Shown here: one piece after another, positions 6,129 through 11,517 of the stretch
How the letters are laid out: every line of letters begins with the position of its first letter
Numbering within the stretch: the stretch's first letter is position 1
NCBI GenBank assembly: GCA_936943315.1
Contig: CAKZJM010000105.1
Coordinates: 1-11,710, forward strand
Direction: 5' to 3'
Length of the DNA stretch: 11,710 bases
DNA from: an uncultured Methylophilus sp.
GTDB taxonomy: Bacteria; Pseudomonadota; Gammaproteobacteria; Burkholderiales; Methylophilaceae
Made by a program: the position numbers and the translations under genes
The notes under the pieces: model-generated
The model's input: the letters and a program-made list of their open reading frames with translations, nothing else
Database searches by the model: none
What the model was told of the DNA's origin: nothing

Positions 6129-7718
6129 TTAGGGCGTCCGGCCCCTGATTGGCTCCAAAGGAGTGTTATCAGTGGTTTGAGTGCCCGACTTCACCAAGCC
6201 ATCTTGGAACTGAAGGAATGTGCCAACCTCGATGATATCTAAGGGATAGTTTTTGTTTAGATAGAACATTAATATGGAGTTCGCAACTGTGTCGCCCGTT
6301 GGGTCGATTAACGCGAATGCTACTAAACTAGGGACTATGTTTTCTTTATCGTGGGCACCGTAAACAGCTTTTAAGTGTAGCTCAAGTATCCATACTCGCT
6401 TAGGAAGATGCATCGTCCTAAGTTCGTCTTGCAGCTCTTTTGGCATAGTTGTTGTTGTTGCCCAGGTTCTGAGTTTCCGTTTTTCAACTAATAGAACTCT
6501 AATAGCAATATCTGATGCGGACAGTTCGAGTGCTTCTTTATCTGCAGCGGTAGCAAAGCCTTCATATATATCTGAAACGACAGTTAAACCAATACTTAAC
6601 GCCTCCTCACCAGACATGAAAACATCAGCTGGTAACAATGGCAATGCGTACACCATTTGTTCCATTGAGTAACCTGTGCCACCTCCAGATGAAGAAGGAA
6701 ACGGCATGTATGGACCAGAATTATCATTATTGATAATGAAGTCTGGAATCCAACTCGAAGCATGTACTAACCTTAAATCTAGGCTTGCTGAATTTGAGAC
6801 CTCTACCGTCTGGAATTCTGTGGTGTTGGCATTCCATGTATGGCCAACTGCAACAACTGCATGTCCGCCAATTTTATGGATTAGTAGTAAAACGACTGGT
6901 ATTTCAGATTCAATGTATGGGTGGATAGTTCGTTTTGCTGTTTGAACATCAGCAGGATTCATGGCATCTAGGCTTTGGTTATGCCACTGCCCTAACCAAA
7001 TAGAATGTGGAGAATAACCTGCTGACCTAATCGCTTCCATCATTTGAATCTGAGTTAATCCTTGGCGATTCGGTTTGATACGTCCGTTGGCGTTATAGCG
7101 AGTAGCAGCATCTGTAATTTGTGCGGGATCGTGAGCTCGATCACCTTCCCGTTTACGGAGTGTTCTTAGGGCCATCCAAATGGAGGCTTGAGCACATGCG
7201 CCTACAGCATTATCTTGCTGCATAAATGGTGTTCCGAAGACAGACAATTCTCTGCCCATAATATGCACAGGAAATTTATCGGCGCTTCGTATAAATCCAG
7301 GTACGACTTCTGAGCTTAAGATTGTCGCACCTACTGGACTCGTAATAACTGGTCTGAGAGTAATAAAACCTAAATAATGTTCAGGTGGTGTCGAGTCAAT
7401 ATATTCCAGTTGGGTTAACTCGGTGGCTTTAGACTCTTTGAAGAAGTGCAGTCTTGTACAGTAGCGACTGACTTCATTGAATTGCTTGCTGTAGTACGAG
7501 CTATATTCTGCTAGAAAATCTGGATCAAGCACTTTGTGTTGAGCCATTATGGTTATTGCGCCAGCCTGAAAAAGCGCTTCACAGCATTTTAGTAATGGAT
7601 TCTGAGTGTCAACAGATTGTTGAGGTTTACGGCGTGAAATGGACTCAAGTTCTGAATATACAATACTCAGAAGAGAATTATAGTCCGTGATATTGTGAAT
7701 TGTTATTCTTGGATCCAT
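6129..7718 (-). CDS. Papain-like cysteine peptidase, 529 aa, candidate Ubl-processing enzyme or effector
   Basis: The central domain has papain-fold catalytic signatures. Cys175 lies in PFMQQDNAVGACAQASIWMA, where an upstream Gln may form the oxyanion hole. His286 is in KIGGHAVVAVGHTW, and Asp326 in SWIPDFII is the likely third residue. This is a C39/transglutaminase-like arrangement. The N-terminal region (1-160) has the YLGFITLRPV motif seen in a widespread uncharacterised peptidase family with the same PFMQQD..xCA signature. The C-terminal 170 residues are unassigned, possibly a substrate-binding domain. No signal peptide or transmembrane helix is visible, so it is cytoplasmic. The ATG at 7718 directly abuts the U-tract of an intrinsic terminator and has no free ribosome binding site. 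The gene follows a 61-residue gene and lies downstream of a ubiquitin-like conjugation operon on the same strand. A deconjugase, Ubl-maturing or abortive effector role is inference. The fold call is fairly secure from the motifs. Confidence 0.75.
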   Translation of the reverse strand: MDPRITIHNITDYNSLLSIVYSELESISRRKPQQSVDTQNPLLKCCEALFQAGAITIMAQHKVLDPDFLAEYSSYYSKQFNEVSRYCTRLHFFKESKATELTQLEYIDSTPPEHYLGFITLRPVITSPVGATILSSEVVPGFIRSADKFPVHIMGRELSVFGTPFMQQDNAVGACAQASIWMALRTLRKREGDRAHDPAQITDAATRYNANGRIKPNRQGLTQIQMMEAIRSAGYSPHSIWLGQWHNQSLDAMNPADVQTAKRTIHPYIESEIPVVLLLIHKIGGHAVVAVGHTWNANTTEFQTVEVSNSASLDLRLVHASSWIPDFIINNDNSGPYMPFPSSSGGGTGYSMEQMVYALPLLPADVFMSGEEALSIGLTVVSDIYEGFATAADKEALELSASDIAIRVLLVEKRKLRTWATTTTMPKELQDELRTMHLPKRVWILELHLKAVYGAHDKENIVPSLVAFALIDPTGDTVANSILMFYLNKNYPLDIIEVGTFLQFQDGLVKSGTQTTDNTPLEPIRGRTP

Positions 7719-7741
7719 AAAAAAGCCGTCCTATGACGGCT
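7719..7741 (-). terminator. Intrinsic terminator between the 61-aa gene and the peptidase, abutting the peptidase ATG
   Basis: On the minus strand, a perfect 7-bp stem AGCCGTC / GACGGCT (7741-7735 and 7730-7724) with loop ATAG is followed by five T, and the sixth base is the A of the peptidase ATG. The only purine-rich patch (GGACGG) is buried in the stem. The hairpin could limit both transcription into the peptidase gene and its translation. Confidence 0.85.
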
Positions 7742-7758
7742 CTATTATCCAATAAAAA

Positions 7759-7944
7759 TCAAAAGACTGTAATATTTAATGACTCTTCTACAGCTCGTCT
7801 TTGTTCATTACGAATTTCTTCAATTTTGGTCGAAATCTGATTAGAAAGATTGTTTCGAATTTCCTGTGCTTTATCTTCAGGCATCGGAACGGTTTTGCTT
7901 TCACTCTTTGCTACTTCAAGAACGAATAAACCTAGATTAGACAT
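7759..7944 (-). CDS. Small hypothetical protein, 61 aa, first gene of the peptidase unit
   Basis: I do not recognise this protein. The ATG at 7944 has a GGAG ribosome binding site 6 bases upstream; a TTG four codons earlier is less likely because it overlaps that site. The first 20 residues are MSNLGLFVLEVAKSESKTVP, followed by a long charged amphipathic helix (PEDKAQEIRNNLSNQISTK, then IEEIRNEQRRAVEESLNI) with coiled-coil character and a hydrophobic tail ITVF. It has no Cys, signal peptide or transmembrane segment. It is the only gene between the promoter at 8144-8116 and the terminator at 7741-7719, so it should be made in excess over the peptidase. It could be an inhibitor, substrate or regulator of the peptidase; all three are speculation. 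Confidence 0.65.
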   Translation of the reverse strand: MSNLGLFVLEVAKSESKTVPMPEDKAQEIRNNLSNQISTKIEEIRNEQRRAVEESLNITVF

Positions 7945-8013
7945 GGTTAACTCCAATATTTAAGCATGATAACGACGCTTAATCTGTAAAGTTTAATAAC
8001 TATGTTTTAATTT

Positions 8014-8039
8014 GAAACCTTAGATGAGATAAAGGTTTC
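8014..8039 (-). promoter_or_regulatory. Leader hairpin upstream of the 61-aa gene
   Basis: On the minus strand, GAAACCTT (8039-8032) and AAGGTTTC (8021-8014) form a perfect 8-bp stem around a 10-base loop. It lies in the untranslated leader, between the attenuator-like hairpin and the ribosome binding site. It is not followed by a U-tract, so it is a structural or protein-binding element at best. Confidence 0.4.
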
Positions 8040-8062
8040 TTGTTGTTATTAAATAATCACGC

Positions 8063-8089
8063 AAAAAAATAGAGATTGCTATCAATCTC
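8063..8089 (-). terminator. Intrinsic terminator in the leader of the 61-aa/peptidase unit (attenuator candidate)
   Basis: On the minus strand, the perfect 7-bp stem GAGATTG / CAATCTC (8089-8083 and 8078-8072) with loop ATAG is followed by TATTTTTTT. It lies about 20 bases after the predicted start of the promoter at 8144-8116, so it would end most transcripts as a leader of about 45 bases unless bypassed. It could also stop readthrough from the upstream Ubl operon. Confidence 0.75.
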
Positions 8090-8115
8090 GACTTAAGTAT
8101 CTATATTGTTTGCAA

Positions 8116-8144
8116 ATTATCTCTTTGACAATTTTGGTTGTCAA
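8116..8144 (-). promoter_or_regulatory. Strong sigma-70-type promoter with overlapping inverted repeat
   Basis: On the minus strand, TTGACA (8144-8139, perfect) and GATAAT (8121-8116, five of six) are spaced by exactly 17 bases. The -35 box is one arm of a perfect 7-bp inverted repeat TTGACAA / TTGTCAA (8144-8138 and 8131-8125), whose other arm falls in the spacer. That position is typical of a repressor operator. The predicted start is near 8109. Confidence 0.7.
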
Positions 8145-8316
8145 TAACGGGACCTTGTGAATGCGATGACTTCGATGGCTGCGAATGGCGCTTAATCTTT
8201 AGGCGTTGCCTTATGGCGCGTGCGGAAGATTATTGGTGTAGTTAAGGTGGATTTTGGAAGATATCGGCTAAGAAGTGCGTTCATTTGCATTTTAGGCAGA
8301 TGTTTATTCGATCTTT

Positions 8317-8340
8317 AAAAGATTCCGCTAATAATCTTTT
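8317..8340. repeat. 8-bp perfect inverted repeat in the intergenic region
   Basis: AAAAGATT (8317-8324) and AATCTTTT (8333-8340) flank an 8-base centre. It is AT-rich and not followed by a T-run on the plus strand. No function is apparent, and chance is possible in such AT-rich sequence. Confidence 0.3.
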
Positions 8341-8415
8341 AGAAAAATGTATCTTTTTTGTAACAAGCGCAACAAATTCGATGAGTTTGGATCAGTTCGA
8401 AGAATTTTCAGTAAG

Positions 8416-8447
8416 AACAAGTTATTCGTTTGGAGCGATAACTTGTT
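8416..8447. terminator. Hairpin just downstream of the Ubl operon, probable terminator
   Basis: AACAAGTTAT (8416-8425) and ATAACTTGTT (8438-8447) form a perfect 10-bp stem with a 12-base centre, starting 8 bases past the DUF6527 stop. The T-run after the stem is on the plus strand, while on the minus strand only CTTACT follows. Minus-strand termination is therefore inferred mainly from its position, and it may instead be an mRNA 3'-end stabiliser. Confidence 0.5.
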
Positions 8448-8454
8448 TTTAGGG

Positions 8455-8904
8455 TTATTGAAAAAAGCGAGATATTTTTCTGAAAAGAGTGATGATTAAA
8501 TTCTGATCGATCTTCTCGGGCTGAGCGTTAGAGTTCGGACGATGATTCTCTTGCATATCGGCAACCTTGTAGTGCTGAGATTTTGCGTATTTGTCTCTTT
8601 TCCTTACTTCGTCGATTTCTTCTTTGGTAAATTTCCCAGACCATTTGATGCTGCCATTTTTGATCCAGTAATGGGATTGACAAGGAAAGCTCCAATTCCC
8701 GATTGAAGGATGTAACGAAACATTCTCACCGTCAAACATTAGCTTCCAGTCAGTGGGGGATAGTGGTGTCACGACTTTTTCTCCGCAGCCACAACAACAG
8801 CTATGAATCGCTGTTCCATACGCCATGGAAACGTAAATGACTCCCTCTTCTAAAGAGGGAGGCATAAACTCTACGAACTCTGGTTTAAGAAATTTAGTTT
8901 TCAT
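8455..8904 (-). CDS. DUF6527 family protein, putative zinc-binding partner of the E1-like enzyme, 149 aa
   Basis: The sequence follows the DUF6527 family closely: KPEFVEFMPPSLEEGVIYVS at the start, then AYGTAIHSCCCGCGEKVVTP, LSPTDWKLMFDGENVSL, and SIGNWSFPCQSHYWIKNGSI. The cluster His34, Cys36, Cys38 and Cys40 with Cys75 and His78 is a plausible zinc site. From residue 105 on the tail is charged and species-specific, ending in a basic aromatic stretch. The family is known from gene neighbourhoods with ThiF/E1-like and multiubiquitin genes, but I know of no settled reaction. I chose ATG 8904, an 11-base overlap with the E1 gene end, because family homology starts there; an upstream GTG at 8916 is less likely. 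Coupling suggests it works in the same complex. A role in Ubl transfer, or as a metal-dependent processing subunit, is inference. Confidence 0.9.
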   Translation of the reverse strand: MKTKFLKPEFVEFMPPSLEEGVIYVSMAYGTAIHSCCCGCGEKVVTPLSPTDWKLMFDGENVSLHPSIGNWSFPCQSHYWIKNGSIKWSGKFTKEEIDEVRKRDKYAKSQHYKVADMQENHRPNSNAQPEKIDQNLIITLFRKISRFFQ

Positions 8905-10063
8905 TTTCACATTCACTTAAGTACAAGTTTGTATCGACTGTGTAAGTCGAATGATGCTCGTTTTCGTGATCATGGTAAAAACCACTGAGTTTTTTCCATT
9001 TAATGACTGCAAGTGATGCGTTTAATGAGTTCAAATCCGCGATCTGAATATTCTGTGCATACTCATCATCATCCCTGTCATGGAGCGATACTTTTCTAGC
9101 AACGTGGTCACGTTTGGTCTGGGTGCTTGTTGTGACACGTACTGTAGCAATTAAGGCATCGTTTATTGCTTGCACACCAATTCCAACATCTATAAAAGAT
9201 GTACCGTCACCTTCAAGTTTTGCGATAAGCAGTTTTTTAATCTCTCCCTTATCAATGCATATGAAAACGAAATCAAAGTCAGGTAACTCATTGATGTTGG
9301 ACTCATTGAGATATTCAGAATGCGCAATTATGTTTTTATGCATATTTGAATAGATGCTTCTGAAGTGATCTACTTTGAAGCTTTGTGCATTTAACTGCTC
9401 AAGACTAACTGCACCTGGCGCCCGAAAGGCATTGTGCTGTAGAAATTTATCGCCATCATATAAATGAATTTCAGCCACAGGTGTTTTAGCTACTAAATCC
9501 AATACATATGATCCAGTGCCGCCAAGCCCAATAATCGCGATCTTTTTATGTTTGAATTTATCGTTTATTGTTGAAATACCAGCTCTGCTAGACCATGAGT
9601 CTAGATAGTGAAAAACGGATTCAGAATCGACCGATTCAATAGTCTTAAACGTACATGCACTCAATCCAGTTGGTGCTGAAATGATGTCGATATAGCGTTT
9701 CATTTTTTCGTAGTAATTGGGATAGCCGAAGCCATCACGAGGTTTACTAGAAAATGAATGGTTTATTTCAACACCTTCTGCCAAGGTTTGATTGTGGGAT
9801 GCGTGTCTAAAGCCTTCGATAGGTGACCCATCTTTGTGGCAAGGGTAGTCACCTTTAAACATTCCCACATGGGTGTCAGGCTTGGTTGTGACATTGCCCG
9901 CAAGATGAAGGGTCGAAACCAAAGTGCCATACTTCAGTTCTCGGTTCGAGTTAATATAAGGTACGCCTGAAATCAATAAGTGGCCTGATTTTATTTGAAC
10001 CTCATATCCTTCATCACGTAACCTTTTTAGGTCGGGACTATGATTTATCAGTTGGTGTGACAT
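8894..10063 (-). CDS. DUF6791-ThiF fusion: E1-like Ubl-activating enzyme, 389 aa
   Basis: Residues 1-155 form a DUF6791 domain, recognisable by MSHQLINHSPDLKRLRDEGY, LLISGVPYINSNRELKYG, GDYPCHKDGSPIEGFRHASH and HSFSSKPRDGFGYPNYYEKM. The domain is probably an E2-like or Ubl-handling module. Residues 172-375 are a ThiF/E1 Rossmann domain with nucleotide-binding GLGGTGS (179-185), acidic residues Asp203 and Asp205, and the Asn211/Arg214 pair typical of ATP-dependent C-terminal adenylation. It should adenylate the C-terminus of the multiubiquitin-type protein encoded just upstream. There are no zinc CxxC motifs. The only Cys in the second half are Cys269 in FICIDKGEIK and Cys385 in the tail, so a classical catalytic-Cys loop is not evident. 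I chose ATG 10063 because family homology begins there; it overlaps the Ubl gene by 26 bases. An ATG at 10105 is the longer alternative. Confidence 0.9.
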   Translation of the reverse strand: MSHQLINHSPDLKRLRDEGYEVQIKSGHLLISGVPYINSNRELKYGTLVSTLHLAGNVTTKPDTHVGMFKGDYPCHKDGSPIEGFRHASHNQTLAEGVEINHSFSSKPRDGFGYPNYYEKMKRYIDIISAPTGLSACTFKTIESVDSESVFHYLDSWSSRAGISTINDKFKHKKIAIIGLGGTGSYVLDLVAKTPVAEIHLYDGDKFLQHNAFRAPGAVSLEQLNAQSFKVDHFRSIYSNMHKNIIAHSEYLNESNINELPDFDFVFICIDKGEIKKLLIAKLEGDGTSFIDVGIGVQAINDALIATVRVTTSTQTKRDHVARKVSLHDRDDDEYAQNIQIADLNSLNASLAVIKWKKLSGFYHDHENEHHSTYTVDTNLYLSECENEN

Positions 10064-10319
10064 TGAATACCATGCCTTTCTTTGCTTTAACTGTATCGCC
10101 AACATCCATAGATCCTTGTTGATTAGAGGAGGGGCCTTTTCTGTATGTGACGGTGTAGATTACATTGCTACCAACAACCGCACCAGGGAAGCCTAGTTGA
10201 ACCACCTCTAAATAGGTTAGATCTTTGTCTTCTACTGTATGCTGGGTAGCATTTACGATGATTGTAATTTCGTGGCCCTTTGCTTTGTCTGCTTGTGATT
10301 CTTTTTCAATTTCACTCAT
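10038..10319 (-). CDS. Multiubiquitin-domain beta-grasp Ubl protein, single domain, 93 aa
   Basis: From about residue 17 the protein matches the multiubiquitin (Multi_ubiq) domain: EITIIVNATQHTVEDKDLTY, LEVVQLGFPGAVVGSNVIY, TVTYRKG, a short Ser/Asn/Gln-rich loop, then QGSMDVGDTVKAKKGMVF and the C-terminal NVTPTDKS. Despite the family name only one beta-grasp unit is present. The first 15 residues are a charged tail. There is no terminal Gly-Gly, and the DKS end agrees with my memory of the family pattern. The protein is the predicted modifier activated by the downstream E1-like enzyme. A GGAG ribosome binding site lies about 9 bases before ATG 10319. It is the first gene of a three-gene overlapping operon and is divergent from a sigma-like gene. 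Whether it becomes conjugated to targets cannot be read from the sequence. Confidence 0.92.
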   Translation of the reverse strand: MSEIEKESQADKAKGHEITIIVNATQHTVEDKDLTYLEVVQLGFPGAVVGSNVIYTVTYRKGPSSNQQGSMDVGDTVKAKKGMVFNVTPTDKS

Positions 10320-10385
10320 GATGTTCTCCGTTAAAAACTATATTCATATACTGCATAATTGAAAGGGCTACGAAAGGATGGCATT

Positions 10386-10418
10386 CAGACATTTAAAAAA
10401 AGAATATTTTTTTGTCTG
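10386..10418. promoter_or_regulatory. Inverted repeat in the divergent promoter region, putative operator
   Basis: CAGACA (10386-10391) and TGTCTG (10413-10418) are perfect inverted arms, with A-run and T-run between them that also largely pair. It lies in the 128 bases between the Ubl operon (-) and the sigma-like gene (+), where one bound regulator could control both directions. Confidence 0.45.
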
Positions 10419-10447
10419 CGACTGGGGTTTTTAGAGCCATACATTCT

Positions 10448-11035
10448 ATGGAACATAAATTGGCGCTGAGCGATAAAAATTTAGAAGATTTTTTAACCAT
10501 ATCTGAAATAAAGGTAGGCTTTGACGCTTTTACTGAAGCTCAATGGATAAAGCTTGGTAAGACAGCAAATAACCTATGCAGAGGTTTGCCAATTGAGGGT
10601 GCTGATCTTTTACATATCGTGATCTGCAGAGCTCTTGAGGGTAGGCGGAGATGTCGAAGAGAGTTGCCGATGGAGGTCTTTATTTATCATGCAATGGAAA
10701 GTGTTGTGGATGCTTTTATTAAGAGGCGTAAATCAGACCCCTTGGAGAACACGATACATCCATTAGATAGTGAGGATGCTATAGAACTGATGGATATGCT
10801 GGACAGCAGGATTGGCACACCTGAAGAAGAGATGATTGCCAACCAAACACTGCAAGCACTCAAACAGTTATTTGAGGGGGATGAAAGGTCCATGGAAATT
10901 TTGACTTATCAAATGGACAATTTGCAGCCCGCAGAAATACAGAAGCTAATGGAATTAACACCCGTACAGTATGCAAGTGCCTTAAAGGCAATTAGGCGTA
11001 AGTATGACAAGTTAGGGTTACAGGAATCGTTATGA
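10448..11035 (+). CDS. Sigma-70-like factor, 195 aa
   Basis: The layout is that of a minimal two-domain sigma-like protein. Residues 35-98 resemble region 2 (KLGKTANNLCRGLPIEGADL, then LHIVICRALEGRRRCRRELP, then MEVFIYHAMESVVDAFIKRR). A linker holds an acidic patch (DAIELMDMLDSRIGTPEEE). Residues 145-190 resemble region 4 (SMEILTYQMDNLQPAEIQKL, then MELTPVQYASALKAIRRKY), with a plausible helix-turn-helix. Related sigma-like proteins with the ALEGRRR...LP signature occur in accessory clusters. I chose ATG 10448; an upstream TTG at 10412 would lie inside the inverted repeat 10386-10418 and lacks a good ribosome binding site. The gene diverges from the Ubl operon and is coupled (ATGA) to the next gene. 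It may direct transcription of the cluster or act as a DNA-binding regulator without true sigma activity. Confidence 0.7.
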   Translation: MEHKLALSDKNLEDFLTISEIKVGFDAFTEAQWIKLGKTANNLCRGLPIEGADLLHIVICRALEGRRRCRRELPMEVFIYHAMESVVDAFIKRRKSDPLENTIHPLDSEDAIELMDMLDSRIGTPEEEMIANQTLQALKQLFEGDERSMEILTYQMDNLQPAEIQKLMELTPVQYASALKAIRRKYDKLGLQESL

Positions 11036-11436
11036 CTAAACAATCAAAGCAATCTATTGAGCAGTTATTCAATATAGCTAAAGCGGTATCACATCAGGTG
11101 ATAAAGCTGCCTGATAGAGAGGTACTAGATGAAGACAATGACTCTTTTACGAAGAGTGAGGGCTTTATGGCGAAGAGAGCATATCTAAAAGCGCTCCAGA
11201 CAGTAGGTGCCAAAGATACTAAGCAGGTTGAACCAAAGGTGCCAAGTTTCAATTTAGCGAATACTCTAATGAAGGGAGTGAGTGTAAAGGTGGCGCGGCA
11301 AAAACTCATGGGACTGAATGCGGCAAATGATCCCTCGTTACAATTAATTGCGAATTCAGCCAACCTCTTGAATGATGAGGAAATATTAAAAACCTACCAA
11401 GCCCTTTTATCTGCAGGGCTATTGGATATCGGGTAA
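11032..11436 (+). CDS. Hypothetical protein coupled to the sigma-like gene, 134 aa
   Basis: I do not recognise this protein. Its ATG overlaps the stop of the sigma-like gene by four bases (ATGA), so the two are translated together and probably interact. It is soluble, with no transmembrane helix, signal peptide or Cys. The N-terminal part (SIEQLFNIAKAVSHQVIKLP) is a predicted helix, an acidic stretch (REVLDEDNDSF) follows, and the C-terminal 60 residues (FNLANTLMKGVSVKVARQKL, then ANLLNDEEILKTYQALLSAG) are helical. By position it could be an anti-sigma or activating partner, but it has none of the Zn-binding HxxxCxxC residues of common anti-sigma factors. That role is inference only. Confidence 0.75.
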   Translation: MTKQSKQSIEQLFNIAKAVSHQVIKLPDREVLDEDNDSFTKSEGFMAKRAYLKALQTVGAKDTKQVEPKVPSFNLANTLMKGVSVKVARQKLMGLNAANDPSLQLIANSANLLNDEEILKTYQALLSAGLLDIG

Positions 11437-11437
11437 C

Positions 11438-11497
11438 TGGACTTCAGCCGCTCTGCTAGACACATCATAATTTCTAAAACAGAACGGCTGAAGTCCA
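11438..11497. repeat. 13-bp perfect inverted repeat downstream of the 134-aa gene
   Basis: TGGACTTCAGCCG (11438-11450) and CGGCTGAAGTCCA (11485-11497) are perfect inverted arms separated by 34 bases, beginning right after the stop. The inner bases TCTG / CAGA extend the stem after one mismatch. No T-run follows, so it is not a standard intrinsic terminator. A 60-base element with such arms could be a mobile-element remnant or an mRNA 3' structure. Confidence 0.6.
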
Positions 11498-11517
11498 ATG
11501 TGGCCAAATTTTGAGGG

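Larger units (their letters stand above)
7945..8454. other. 510-base gene-free interval between the 61-aa gene and the DUF6527 gene
   Basis: I find no credible coding frame on either strand. The interval holds a minus-strand promoter, a terminator-like hairpin just after it, a further hairpin in the leader, two other inverted repeats (8317-8340 and 8416-8447) and about 150 bases (8150-8300) without recognisable structure. It separates two transcription units that point the same way. Confidence 0.7.

Noticed and set aside
6119..6130. Short palindrome AATGATCATT at the end of the peptidase gene as terminator
   Set aside because: It has no loop and no following T-run, and is short enough to be chance.
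10412..10447. TTG start for the sigma-like gene
   Set aside because: The TTG lies inside the inverted repeat and the extra 12 residues do not resemble the family start. The ATG at 10448 is preferred.
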